Shown in pieces: positions 42,362-51,554 of a stretch of 64,000 nt of DNA. Source of the stretch: Erythrobacter sp047872805 (GTDB taxonomy: Bacteria > Pseudomonadota > Alphaproteobacteria > Sphingomonadales > Sphingomonadaceae); the NCBI RefSeq assembly GCF_047872805.1, contig NZ_JBLQUK010000009.1:1-64000 (forward strand), written 5' to 3'. Under the pieces are notes generated by a model that made no database searches, was not told where the DNA came from, and saw only the letters and a list, made by a program, of their open reading frames with translations. The position numbers were made by a program, and so were the translations under genes. How positions within the stretch are numbered: position 1 is the first letter of the stretch; each line of letters starts with the position of its first letter.

Positions 42362-43515
42362 GGCGCGGACCTTTCTGGTAATAGCGGCGTCGGGATCAGG
42401 AACCAGCCTTCACCAATCAGCGGCTCCAATGCAGCTGCGTCGCTGGGGTTGAGAAGGTATTCAAACAATTCATGAAAGTCTGAGCGCGTATCACCGGCCA
42501 TCGCAACCAAGCACGTGTTGCGCGCCAGTTCATCACGGCGGGTCTGCTTGCGTTCATCTGAGTTGCGCATCAGCAAAACCTCGTCAGTGCCCAGCGGGTC
42601 CAGCCCCGATTGATATAGCGCGCCGCGAATTTCATCGGTGCGATCGACAGAGCTTTGCGAAATCCACGCGATGCCGATGCCCCTGACGCGTAGCTGCGCC
42701 AGTCTTTCGGCTAGCGCGGGTGAGGCGCTGCGCGGATCAATCGGGAACAGCTCGCCCTCTTCCGGATCAAGGTCGATCAGCACCGTGGACACCCCCTCGG
42801 AACAGTCGATCCTGTCGGGTTTCAGCGCTGTTGGATCAACCAATGTCGCCGATGGCCGGGCATCGCTGCGCATGAAAGCCGGGTCCGATGCATAGGCGAA
42901 GAGCGGATCGAAGAATGTACCCCCTGCAACCGAAGGAGCGGCTTGAGGAATGGGTATAACGATCCCTGATCCCACACTCGGCGCTGCAGCAGACACCGAA
43001 GCAGGCGTGGGCTCAGGGGCGGGCGCAGGCGCGGGCTGCGCGGGTATCGCGACCGGTGCGGCGTCAGCCGGGTCATTTGCAGCAATTGCGGTCGTTGCCG
43101 CCGGTCCCATGGGTGCGCCGGCTGGTTCTGCCTTGGTCTCTGTCTCGGCAATAGTGAGAGCGTCACTGCTTTCTGAAACTGGGACGGTGGGCTCCAGCAC
43201 ACCCACTTCGCCTTCGGGACCATCATCCCGATTGGCATTGGGCTGCACGCTGGCCTGGGCGTTTGCCGGAGCAGATGCAGTCACCGGAGCAGGATCAGCG
43301 GCGGCAGCTATCGCGGCGTCGGTGGTCGTGGTAGCGGTTGTCGTGGTGGCTGATGCCGGTTCGCCTTCGTCCGCGGCATCCATCCGCGCTCCGCCAGCAA
43401 GCAATCCGCCCGCTGCAATCGGAAATGCAACCGCTACGCAGCCTTGCAATGTCACCGCCATACAGCCTGCCGCGATCAGCTTGACTGCGCGCCCTCGTTC
43501 GATCTCCAAAATCAT
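42358..43515 (-). CDS. HAD-like lipoprotein between scoA and scoB
   Basis: A 385-residue protein. The N-terminus has a hydrophobic helix and lipobox-like LQGC (VKLIAAGCMAVTLQGCVAV), then about 170 residues of Ala/Pro/Thr-rich low complexity. The last 160 residues resemble a HAD phosphatase: VLIDLDPEEGELF (DxD-like), GIAWISQSS, an Arg/Lys-rich segment and AGDTRSDFHELFEYL. An anchored periplasmic phosphatase is plausible but unproven. ATG overlaps the scoA stop and its stop overlaps the scoB ATG, so it is translationally built into the operon. Confidence 0.75.
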   Translation of the reverse strand: MILEIERGRAVKLIAAGCMAVTLQGCVAVAFPIAAGGLLAGGARMDAADEGEPASATTTTATTTTDAAIAAAADPAPVTASAPANAQASVQPNANRDDGPEGEVGVLEPTVPVSESSDALTIAETETKAEPAGAPMGPAATTAIAANDPADAAPVAIPAQPAPAPAPEPTPASVSAAAPSVGSGIVIPIPQAAPSVAGGTFFDPLFAYASDPAFMRSDARPSATLVDPTALKPDRIDCSEGVSTVLIDLDPEEGELFPIDPRSASPALAERLAQLRVRGIGIAWISQSSVDRTDEIRGALYQSGLDPLGTDEVLLMRNSDERKQTRRDELARNTCLVAMAGDTRSDFHELFEYLLNPSDAAALEPLIGEGWFLIPTPLLPERSAP

Positions 43516-44234
43516 GCCTCCTCGCGTTCGCGCACAGTGCGAAATTCGATTTTCTTGTCATATGGCGCTCCCAGGATGATGCGATTGACGAACACGCCGG
43601 GCAAGTGGATTTGATCCGCATCAAGCGCGCCTGCAGGAACAATTTCCTCAACTTCAGCGATGCAGATCCTGCCGCAGGTCGCCGCAGGCAGATTGAAGTT
43701 GCGCGCGGTCTTGCGAAAGACGAGGTTGCCTGTCTCGTCCGCCTTCCACGCCTTCACAATCGACAAGTCAGCAAAGATCCCGCGCTCGAGGATGTAGGTG
43801 GACATGATCCCGTCCTGATCGGGGAATTGCTTGTGTTCCTTGCCTTCTGCAACTTGAGTGCCGACGCCGGTTTTGGTGTAAAAGCCGGGAATACCCGCCC
43901 CTCCGGCCCGCATCCGCTCTGCCAAAGTGCCCTGGGGGCTGAATTCGACCTGAAGCTCTCCGGCCAGAAACTGCCGTTCGAACTCCTTGTTTTCGCCCAC
44001 ATAGGAACTGATCATCTTGGCGACTTGCCGAGTGCGCAGCAATTTGCCGATACCTTCATTGTCGATTCCGGCATTGTTGCTGGCAAAGGTCAGGCCGGTC
44101 ACACCGCTGTCGCGAATGGCGTCCAGCAACCTTTCGGGAATGCCGCAAAGGCCAAACCCGCCGGCTGCGATCAACAAATTGTTGGCGATCACACCGTCGA
44201 GCGCCGCTGCGGCATCGGGATAAATCTTTGACAT
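43512..44234 (-). CDS. scoA: 3-oxoacid CoA-transferase subunit A
   Basis: A 240-residue alpha subunit with IAAGGFGLCGIPERLLDAI, LTFASNNAG, ISSYVGENKEFERQFLAGEL and GGAGIPGFYTKTGVGT, all typical. It pairs with ScoB. The start at 44234 (MSKIYPDA) fits the family; an upstream in-frame ATG at 44324 would add an unrelated segment. First gene of the five-gene operon. A nested dyad lies at 44425-44463 upstream. Confidence 0.93.
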   Translation of the reverse strand: MSKIYPDAAAALDGVIANNLLIAAGGFGLCGIPERLLDAIRDSGVTGLTFASNNAGIDNEGIGKLLRTRQVAKMISSYVGENKEFERQFLAGELQVEFSPQGTLAERMRAGGAGIPGFYTKTGVGTQVAEGKEHKQFPDQDGIMSTYILERGIFADLSIVKAWKADETGNLVFRKTARNFNLPAATCGRICIAEVEEIVPAGALDADQIHLPGVFVNRIILGAPYDKKIEFRTVREREEA

Positions 44235-44424
44235 GGTAGGGCCCCGCGTCCTTTCGGCAATAAAGGCGGCAATGAAAGGTTGAACGGCGATGAGGCCGGT
44301 CAAGTCTGGCGTAATTAGTCGCAAGAATGTGCGCTGTCACGTTCCAGCATGCCAACCTTGCAGGTCTGCGGCAACGATCCCTGAACCGACGATGCTGCGT
44401 CGCACCATTCAAATACAGGATATT

Positions 44425-44463
44425 TGCTGCAATCTTGAGCGATTGTTCAAATTTTAGGCAGCA
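44425..44463. promoter_or_regulatory. Nested dyad upstream of the scoA operon
   Basis: TGCTGC (44425-44430) and GCAGCA (44458-44463) flank an inner near-palindrome TTGAGC-GATT-GTTCAA (44435-44450). It lies about 190 bp upstream of scoA. A repressor site is possible; no regulator gene is adjacent. Confidence 0.3.
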
Positions 44464-44519
44464 TTTTTTGCAAGAACCGCCACAAAACTGACCGATTTCT
44501 GACATGTAATTGCGTTTTT

Positions 44520-44640
44520 TGCATGAAAAGGTGCGTCATTCGCACTTGCACAAAAAGTCGTCCGCCCTCATATGCAATTGTGCCTTTCAGGCATCCTCTC
44601 CCAAACTTTCAAGCCCGGCCTTTGTGCCGGGCTTTTTTTG
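44520..44640 (+). ncRNA. suhB: Probable suhB/MmgR (alpha-r8)-type small RNA
   Basis: Three consecutive stem-loops are readable: GTGCG-TCATT-CGCAC (44531-44545), TGCC-TTTCA-GGCA (44581-44593), and a strong terminator AAGCCCGGC..GCCGGGCTTTTTTT (44611-44639). Between the second and third lies an unpaired, C-rich stretch TCCTCTCCCAAACTTTC. This architecture resembles my recall of the suhB/MmgR family, Hfq-dependent sRNAs of alphaproteobacteria. The 5' end is a guess, with a CTGACA at 44499-44504 as possible -35. It lies between divergent scoA and the CDC48-like gene. Confidence 0.55.
44611..44639 (+). terminator. Rho-independent terminator of the probable sRNA
   Basis: AGCCCGGC and GCCGGGCT form a strong stem with a short CTTTGT loop, followed by seven T. 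No protein gene on the plus strand ends upstream, which is the main reason to suspect an RNA gene here. Confidence 0.85.
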
Positions 44641-44771
44641 TCCAGGGCATCGGGGTGCGATGCAAAAGCGCCGCCTTGCGCCTGCGATCCTTCGGTTTGC
44701 AATCCGCCGCTGCGCTCCTTAGCTACTCAGCGACGAGTTTGCCCTGTTTCATCAGCCTAAAGGACCTGCAC

Positions 44772-47078
44772 ATGGCCGATGCCGAAGCCGCCAATCCCAG
44801 CCGGACTGCACGCCTCCAGGTTGCTCCAGCGCGGCAAGAAGAATCGGGACAGGGGATCGCCAGAATGCCCCGCTCTGCGTTTCAAAAGCTCGGAATTACC
44901 GAAGGCGACGTGGTGGAGATCGCCGGAAAGCGCACAACGGCCGCGATTGCGATGGCCGCCTATGAAGAGGACGACACGCTTGATGTTGTCCGGCTTGATG
45001 GCTTGCAGCGGGGCAATGCCGAGACCGGATCAGGCGAGCATGTCACCATATCAGTGGCCGAATCGCGCCCTGCGACGCGGGTCGTTTTCGCCCCCGCCCA
45101 GCGCGAAATGCGGCTGCAGGGGCCGACGCAGGCGCTGAAACGCAACTTTTTTCGCAAACCGTTGGTCGCCGGCGATCTGGTTGCCACCACCGGACAACAG
45201 CCGGTGCAGAATATGCCATCGGACGTGCGCCAATTGCTGCGCGCCCCAGCCTATGCGCTGACGCAAATCCGGCTTTCGGTTGCTTCAACCACACCCAAGG
45301 GCATCGTCCATATTGACGACAACACCGAAGTTGAGCTGCGCACCGAATTCGAGGAGCCGCGCGATCCGCGCGCAGGCGTGAATTACGACGATGTCGGGGG
45401 CATGGTGGACACGATCCAGCAGCTGCGCGAAATGGTCGAGCTGCCGCTGCGCTATCCCGAATTGTTCACGCGGCTGGGCGTTGATCCGCCCAAGGGTGTG
45501 CTGCTGCATGGCCCGCCCGGAACGGGCAAGACCCGGCTAGCGCAGGCCGTGGCGAATGAAAGCGATGCCGAGTTCTTCACCATCAACGGACCCGAGATCA
45601 TGGGTTCAGGCTATGGCGAAAGCGAAAAGCGACTGCGCGAAGTCTTCGAGGCAGCCACCCGTGCTGCTCCTGCGATTATCTTTATCGACGAAATCGATTC
45701 GATCGCGCCCAAGCGCACACAGGTGCCGGGAGAAGCGGAGAAGCGGCTCGTTGCGCAAATGCTCACCCTGATGGACGGGCTGGAGGCCCGCGCCAATCTG
45801 GTCGTGATCGCCGCGACCAACCGGCCCGACGCTCTCGACGAGGCGCTGCGCCGCCCCGGAAGGTTTGACCGCGAGATCGTAATCGGCGTTCCCGATCAAA
45901 GTGGTCGCCGCGAGATTCTGGCCATTCACACTCGCGGAATGCCGCTGGAACAAGCGGTCAATCTAGATGAACTGGCGCGGGTGACCCATGGTTATGTCGG
46001 AGCCGATATTGCTGCGCTTGCCCGCGAGGCGGCGATTGACGCGGTGCGCCGGATCATGCCCAGGCTCGATCTCGATGCACGCGAAATTCCCCCGGAGGTG
46101 CTCGAAGACCTGTGCGTCACCCGCGATGATTTCTTCTCGGCTTTGAAGCGCATCCAGCCTTCCGCCATGCGCGAAGTGATGGTGCAGATGCCCGATGTCG
46201 GATGGGACGATATTGGCGGCATCGGCGATGCGATCGACAAACTGAAAGAAGGGATCGAACTGCCGCTCAAGAACCCCGATGCGTTCCGCCGTTTGGGTAT
46301 CCGCTCGGCCAAGGGTTTTCTGCTGTATGGACCGCCAGGCACAGGCAAGACGCTGCTCGCCAAAGCGGTGGCGAAGGAAGCCGAAGCCAATTTCATCTCG
46401 ATGAAAAGCTCGGACCTGCTGTCCAAATGGTATGGCGAAAGCGAACAACAGATCGCCCGCCTGTTTCAACGCGCCCGCGCCGTTGCGCCTTGCGTGTTGT
46501 TTATCGACGAGATCGACAGCCTCGTGCCCGCGCGCGGTTCAGGGCAAGGCGAGCCGCAGGTTACAGGCCGCGTGGTCAACACAATCCTGGCCGAGATGGA
46601 CGGGCTGGAAGAATTGCAATCGGTGATCGTGGTCGGAGCAACCAATCGCCCGACGTTGGTCGATCCCGCGTTGCTTCGTCCGGGCCGGTTTGATGAATTG
46701 GTCTATGTCGGCACCCCTGATGAGCCGGGCCGTGAGCACATTCTGGGCATCCACACTCGCAACATGCCGCTGGCGAAAGATGTAGATCTTGCTGCGGTCG
46801 CAGCAAAGACTGACCGGTTTACCGGTGCCGATCTGGAAGATGTGGTGCGCCGCGCAGGTCTGGCCGCGCTTCGCCGTCTCGGCGGTGATGTTTCCGAAGT
46901 CGCAATGGCCGATTTCGAGGAAGCTCTGAAAGACAGCCGCGCTACCGTTACCGCTGCGATGGAAGCGGAATATCGCAAGATACGCGGAGAGCTGAAAAAG
47001 CGCGCGGCGGAGGTCAACCCGATTGGCTTCTTCGCGCCTGACACTCTCGAACCGGCGCGGGCGAAGAAGCACGAATAG
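44772..47078 (+). CDS. CDC48/VAT-like AAA ATPase
   Basis: A 768-residue protein with the archaeal/eukaryotic Cdc48 plan: N-terminal substrate domain (about 1-190, SAFQKLGITEGDVVEI), then two AAA modules. D1 has GPPGTGKTRLAQAV near residue 246 and FIDEIDSIAPKR; D2 has GPPGTGKTLLAKAV near 519 and FIDEIDSLVPARG. Arginine-finger regions (RRPGRFDRE, RPGRFDEL) are intact. It likely unfolds proteins in the cytosol; substrate and partners unknown. ATG 44772 follows AAAGGA; an upstream in-frame ATG at 44523 lies inside the sRNA. Confidence 0.92.
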   Translation: MADAEAANPSRTARLQVAPARQEESGQGIARMPRSAFQKLGITEGDVVEIAGKRTTAAIAMAAYEEDDTLDVVRLDGLQRGNAETGSGEHVTISVAESRPATRVVFAPAQREMRLQGPTQALKRNFFRKPLVAGDLVATTGQQPVQNMPSDVRQLLRAPAYALTQIRLSVASTTPKGIVHIDDNTEVELRTEFEEPRDPRAGVNYDDVGGMVDTIQQLREMVELPLRYPELFTRLGVDPPKGVLLHGPPGTGKTRLAQAVANESDAEFFTINGPEIMGSGYGESEKRLREVFEAATRAAPAIIFIDEIDSIAPKRTQVPGEAEKRLVAQMLTLMDGLEARANLVVIAATNRPDALDEALRRPGRFDREIVIGVPDQSGRREILAIHTRGMPLEQAVNLDELARVTHGYVGADIAALAREAAIDAVRRIMPRLDLDAREIPPEVLEDLCVTRDDFFSALKRIQPSAMREVMVQMPDVGWDDIGGIGDAIDKLKEGIELPLKNPDAFRRLGIRSAKGFLLYGPPGTGKTLLAKAVAKEAEANFISMKSSDLLSKWYGESEQQIARLFQRARAVAPCVLFIDEIDSLVPARGSGQGEPQVTGRVVNTILAEMDGLEELQSVIVVGATNRPTLVDPALLRPGRFDELVYVGTPDEPGREHILGIHTRNMPLAKDVDLAAVAAKTDRFTGADLEDVVRRAGLAALRRLGGDVSEVAMADFEEALKDSRATVTAAMEAEYRKIRGELKKRAAEVNPIGFFAPDTLEPARAKKHE

Positions 47079-47086
47079 GGCCGCTA

Positions 47087-48178
47087 TCAGGGCTCGCCCG
47101 CCTTGGGGTGCCCATGCGGCACCTCAAGCCGGTGGCGGATCAGAGCGTTCTCCATATTCTCGCGCAACCAAGCCAACATATGTTCGCGCACGTCGCAGCG
47201 CAGGGTCCAAAGATCCCCAATCGTCCCAGCGCTCAAGGACAGCCGCAACTCGATGCTTTCGGGGTAGGTCTGTGTCACGGCAAGCTCGCAATTGCGTCCG
47301 TCGAATAATGCGTGCGACCCGGCAAAGCGTTCAAATTCCGCACGGATCGGGGCGACGTCGGTAATTGGGTCGAGATGCAGGAAAACCGTGCCGGTCAGTG
47401 CTTCATTCTGGCGCGACCAGTTTTCGAACGTTTCATCGAGGAACCGGCTGGTCGGTACCACCAAGACCCGTTCATCCCACGTCCGCACGGTGACAAAACT
47501 CATGTGGATTTCTTCAACCCGCCCCGTTTCGCCATCGACCTTGACCAGATCGCCGATACGCATGGGTTCGGTCAAAGCGACCTGCACCCCGGCGATCAGC
47601 GACTTGAGCGCGGGCTGCGCGGCCGCTCCAATCGCCAGTGCGGCCAGACCGGCCGACGCGAGCATGGTTGTGCCAATCGTCCGCACCGAAGGGATAGCGA
47701 ACAGCATCAGCCCGATTGTAATAAGAATTATCGCAAACGTGGCGATGCGCGACAGCACCGCAATCCGCGTGCGGCGACTGCGCGAGGCGATCGGGTCTGC
47801 GTCCGCCATGCGCAGTTCCATCGCCGCTGTCAGGCCGCGAACGATATTATAGGCGATCCAGCCGAGCAGCGCCGGGCGCAGAAACCGCGCAAAAGGCTCC
47901 CAAACTTCTCGCAGCGCCGGATCGGCTTGCGCTGCGAGCGTTACCCCGATAGCAAGGAAGGAGTACTTGATCGGCCGCCTAATACGCTGAATCAAAAGGG
48001 TATCGACCGCAATCTCGGACAGCTGGGTAAGCCTTCCGACAATCGCGAACACCGCCAAATAGGCGAGATAAGCGGCGACTACGGAGACCACTACGGTCAG
48101 GCCTGAAATCGTCAGCAATCCCCAATCAATCGCCCAATTTGCATTCTGGAATGCCTCAATCAATGCGCCGCGCCCCAA
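47087..48178 (-). CDS. Mechanosensitive ion channel, MscS family
   Basis: A 363-residue inner-membrane protein with about five helices, the pore segment ASAGLAALAIGAAAQPALKS and beta domain MRIGDLVKVDGETGRVEEIH, WDERVLVVPTSRFLDETFENW. It differs from the channel at 23758 by a shorter N-terminus and a canonical MscS/YnaI-like core. ATG 48178 overlaps the polA end by 19 bp; a TTG at 48163 overlapping the polA stop is an alternative. Convergent with the ATPase. Confidence 0.9.
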   Translation of the reverse strand: MGRGALIEAFQNANWAIDWGLLTISGLTVVVSVVAAYLAYLAVFAIVGRLTQLSEIAVDTLLIQRIRRPIKYSFLAIGVTLAAQADPALREVWEPFARFLRPALLGWIAYNIVRGLTAAMELRMADADPIASRSRRTRIAVLSRIATFAIILITIGLMLFAIPSVRTIGTTMLASAGLAALAIGAAAQPALKSLIAGVQVALTEPMRIGDLVKVDGETGRVEEIHMSFVTVRTWDERVLVVPTSRFLDETFENWSRQNEALTGTVFLHLDPITDVAPIRAEFERFAGSHALFDGRNCELAVTQTYPESIELRLSLSAGTIGDLWTLRCDVREHMLAWLRENMENALIRHRLEVPHGHPKAGEP

Positions 48179-51009
48179 GACATGCCGGTGCCGATATCGA
48201 TACCCAACGGTACATCCAGCTTCACTGCAGGAAGGGCAGCCTCTGCCATAACCCGTTCGATAATCGGAGTAGCATTCGCAACGTCGCTTTCAGGAAGTTC
48301 GAACACCAGCTCATCGTGAACCTGCAGCAGCATGCGAACATCTTTCAGGCCCGCATCGCGCAAGGCCGGGACCATGCGCACCATCGCCCGCTTGATAATA
48401 TCCGCGCTGGTGCCCTGGATCGGCGCGTTGATCGCAGCGCGCTCTGATCCCTGACGCTCGGCCTGATTCTTGGACTTGATCCGGGGAAACCATGTCTTGC
48501 GACCGAACAGCGTTTCCGAATAGCCGCGCGCGCCGACCGTTTCGAGCGTCTCCATTATATAGCGCTGAATTCCCGGGAAGCGTTGGAAATAGGTGTCGAT
48601 CATGGCCTGCGCTTCGTCGGGATCGACTTCGAGTCGTCCCGCCAGACCCCAGCGCGAGATGCCGTAGAGGATCGCAAAATTAATCGTCTTGGCCCGCGCG
48701 CGCGTGTCGCGGGTGACCTCGCCAAACATCTCAGCCGCTGTGCGCGCGTGGATGTCTTCACCATTGGCAAAGGCTTCTTTCAAGGTGCCAACATCGGCCA
48801 TATGCGCGGCCAACCGCAATTCGATCTGGCTGTAATCAGCAGCGAGGATCACATTGCCCGCCTCCGGCACAAAGGCATCGCGGATTTGGCGGCCTATGGG
48901 GGTGCGGATTGGAATATTCTGAAGGTTGGGATCGGTAGAGGAAAGCCGCCCGGTCTGCGCTCCAACAAGACTGTAGCTGGTGTGTACCCGGCCAGTTGAA
49001 GCGTTTATCTGTGCCTGAAGCGCATCGGTGTAAGTGGATTTGAGCTTTGACAGATGCCGCCATTCGAGCACTTTCGCGGCAATCTCTGCACCTGTCCCGG
49101 CGAGCTTTTCCAGCACCGATTGATCGGTTGAATATTGCCCGCTCTTGCCTTTCTTGCCGCCTTTGAAACCCATTTTTTCAAACAGGACCTCGCCTAGCTG
49201 TTTCGGGCTGCCAACCGCGAATTCCTGCCCGGCGATGCCGTGTATCTCCCGCTCCAGCCTTACGGTTTCCGCAGCGAATTCCTTAGACAGCTTGGCGAGT
49301 CTTGCGCGGTCCACTTTGATCCCTTCGCGCTCCATCGCAGCCACAACAGGGATCAGCGGGCGGTCAACACGCTCGTAGATCCGGGTTCCGCCTTCGGTCG
49401 CCAGCCTCGGTTTGAGGCATTGATAGAGCCGCCAAGTTACATCGGCGTCCTCGGCAGCATATTGGGTCGCACGGTCTAGCGGGACCTCGCCGAAGCTTAT
49501 GGCTTTCTTGCCAGTGCCGCACACATCCTTGAACGCCAACGGTTCATGGCCAAGGTGCCGACGAGACAATTCGTCCATCCCGTGCCCGCCTCCGATCCCA
49601 TCTTCGCTGCGACCAGCATCCAGATCAAAGCTGATGACCATCGTGTCTTCGACCGGGCTGACCTGAATATCATGCCGGGCAAGGACATTGAGATCATATT
49701 TGCCGTTCTGGAAAATCTTGAGAACGCCGTCATCTTCCAGCATCGACTTCAGAGCCGTCAGCGCTAACTCAATCGGGATCTGTTCAGGCTTTTCATCGAA
49801 CATATCGCTGCCGCCATGGCCAAGCGGGATATAGCACGCATCGTTCGGTCCCAGCGCAAGGCTTATGCCCACCAGTTCCGCCTGCATCGCATTGAGCGAT
49901 GATGTCTCGGTATCAACCGCCACCAGACGCGCTTTCATCGCGCGGTCGGCCCAAGCCTCCAGCCGTTCAATCGTTTGCACGGTTTCGTAAGCGCTGCGCT
50001 CAACCGGGGGCATCTCGGGAAGCGGCTGGCGATTGCCGCTGGCACCGCCTGCGTCGCTGGCTCTTTCCGCCTTGGCCGGGTTCAGGTTGTTGGCCCGCTC
50101 TGGACTGCCCGTCCCTGCACCCAACCGTTTTAGAAGCGAGGTAAACCCATGTCTTTCAAGGAAATTGATAAGCGGCGCTTCGGGAATTTTCTCGATCCGC
50201 ATATCCTCGATGGCAATGGGCAGATCGCAATCTTCGCGCAAAGTTACCAGCACGCGCGACAATTCGGCATCCTTGCGGCCTTCGATCAATCGATCCCTGA
50301 GCTTTGAGGCTTTCATTTCGGATGCCTGATCCAGCGCGGCGGTAAGCGATCCATGGTCTGCCATCAGCTTGCTCGCGGTTTTCGGACCAACCCCATAAAT
50401 ACCTGGAATATTGTCGGCCGTGTCGCCCATCAACGCCAGCACATCACCGACCAGTTCAGGCCTAACGCCGAATTTCTCTTCTACCTCATCGATATAGATG
50501 CGGGCGCTCTTCATCGTGTCGAGCATGTCGATCCTGCCTCGACCATTGGGGCCGTCGACTTCCCCGATCAATTGCATCAGATCCTTGTCGGACGAAACAA
50601 TCGTGACATTCCACCCTTGCCGCTGCGCCGCGCGGGCATAGGACGCAATCAGGTCGTCCGCCTCCAATCCCTGTTCCTCGATACACGGCAGGCTGAATGC
50701 CCGCGTCGCATCACGGATCAATGGGAATTGCGGTCGCAAGTCCTCCGGCGGCGGCGGGCGGTTGGCCTTGTATTCGGGATAGATGTCATTGCGAAAACTC
50801 TTGGAATCCTTGTCGAGGATCACCGCAAGATGCGTCGGCCCATCGGCTGCATCAAGGTCATCGGCCAGTTTCCACAGCATAGTCGTATAACCATAGACCG
50901 CGCCCACCGGCGTCCCTTCGGGATTGGTCAGCGGGGGAAGCCGGTGATAGGCCCTGAAAATATAGGACGACCCATCGACGAGATAGAGATGCTGCTGATC
51001 AGAGGACAT
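48160..51009 (-). CDS. polA: DNA polymerase I
   Basis: A 949-residue enzyme with all three activities readable: 5'-3' exonuclease (YLVDGSSYIFRAYH, SSDKDLMQLI), 3'-5' exonuclease motif VDTETSSLNAM, and polymerase motifs DYSQIELRLAA (A, near residue 725), KTINFAILYGIS (B) and QVHDELVFE (C, near 897). It fills gaps in repair and removes Okazaki primers. The 3'-5' exonuclease acidic residues appear intact. Confidence 0.97.
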   Translation of the reverse strand: MSSDQQHLYLVDGSSYIFRAYHRLPPLTNPEGTPVGAVYGYTTMLWKLADDLDAADGPTHLAVILDKDSKSFRNDIYPEYKANRPPPPEDLRPQFPLIRDATRAFSLPCIEEQGLEADDLIASYARAAQRQGWNVTIVSSDKDLMQLIGEVDGPNGRGRIDMLDTMKSARIYIDEVEEKFGVRPELVGDVLALMGDTADNIPGIYGVGPKTASKLMADHGSLTAALDQASEMKASKLRDRLIEGRKDAELSRVLVTLREDCDLPIAIEDMRIEKIPEAPLINFLERHGFTSLLKRLGAGTGSPERANNLNPAKAERASDAGGASGNRQPLPEMPPVERSAYETVQTIERLEAWADRAMKARLVAVDTETSSLNAMQAELVGISLALGPNDACYIPLGHGGSDMFDEKPEQIPIELALTALKSMLEDDGVLKIFQNGKYDLNVLARHDIQVSPVEDTMVISFDLDAGRSEDGIGGGHGMDELSRRHLGHEPLAFKDVCGTGKKAISFGEVPLDRATQYAAEDADVTWRLYQCLKPRLATEGGTRIYERVDRPLIPVVAAMEREGIKVDRARLAKLSKEFAAETVRLEREIHGIAGQEFAVGSPKQLGEVLFEKMGFKGGKKGKSGQYSTDQSVLEKLAGTGAEIAAKVLEWRHLSKLKSTYTDALQAQINASTGRVHTSYSLVGAQTGRLSSTDPNLQNIPIRTPIGRQIRDAFVPEAGNVILAADYSQIELRLAAHMADVGTLKEAFANGEDIHARTAAEMFGEVTRDTRARAKTINFAILYGISRWGLAGRLEVDPDEAQAMIDTYFQRFPGIQRYIMETLETVGARGYSETLFGRKTWFPRIKSKNQAERQGSERAAINAPIQGTSADIIKRAMVRMVPALRDAGLKDVRMLLQVHDELVFELPESDVANATPIIERVMAEAALPAVKLDVPLGIDIGTGMSWGAAH

Positions 51010-51221
51010 TTCCGGGTGCTAGCACCGCTTGGCCAGCTCCGAAACGGAAATTGAAAAGTGGCAGGAATATGGCGAAATTTGGGCAACTCGCCTCAATTCG
51101 CTTGCAATGCCACAATTCGGCCATTATTTGGGGCGTGAAGTCGGGGGTCAGAAGCCGACTTTCGCACGAGCTCGCAAAACTGGGCCGCGCGATATTCACT
51201 CGCTGAACAAGGAATTATATT

Positions 51222-51500
51222 ATGCGTAAGTTCGTTCTTGCTGCTGCAATCGCCACCTCGGCACTTGGTCTTGCTGCTTGCGGTGAAACCGCTGACGCCG
51301 TTGGCGAAACCGGTGATGCGATGGCTGCCGACGCTGAATCGATCGCCGAAGATGCGACCGCTGTTGCTGAAGAAGGCGCAGAAGCCGTTGAAGGCGCTGC
51401 TGCTGAAGCTGGCGAAGCTGTTGAAGGCGCTGCCGAAGCAACCGGCGAAGCTGCAGAAGCAGCAGCTGTTGAAGCCGAAGCTATGGTCGAAGGCGAGTAA
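51222..51500 (+). CDS. Small Ala/Glu-rich lipoprotein
   Basis: A 92-residue protein with a lipoprotein signal MRKFVLAAAIATSALGLAAC (lipobox LAAC). The mature part is almost wholly Ala, Glu, Gly and Val in short repeats (EEGAEAVEGAA, EAGEAVEGAAEA), predicted helical and highly acidic. AAGGA precedes the ATG. Function unknown; a periplasmic spacer or stress lipoprotein is a guess. A terminator follows. Confidence 0.75.
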   Translation: MRKFVLAAAIATSALGLAACGETADAVGETGDAMAADAESIAEDATAVAEEGAEAVEGAAAEAGEAVEGAAEATGEAAEAAAVEAEAMVEGE

Positions 51501-51554
51501 TTCGTCCTTCATCGACGCGCTCTGTCATTGAACGCGGCGGGCCAATAATGGCAA

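Larger units (their letters stand above)
44235..44771. other. Long intergenic region: scoA promoter side and sRNA locus
   Basis: About 540 bp separate the divergent scoA and CDC48-like genes. It contains the nested dyad at 44425-44463, an AT-rich stretch to about 44520, the probable sRNA at 44520-44640 with its terminator, and 130 bp that must hold the ATPase promoter. A frame extending the ATPase upstream to 44523 runs through the sRNA terminator and is not believed. Confidence 0.6.

Noticed and set aside
44523..44771. N-terminal extension of the CDC48-like protein to an ATG at 44523
   Set aside because: It runs through a strong terminator and sRNA-like stem-loops and gives no similarity; ATG 44772 has a ribosome binding site.
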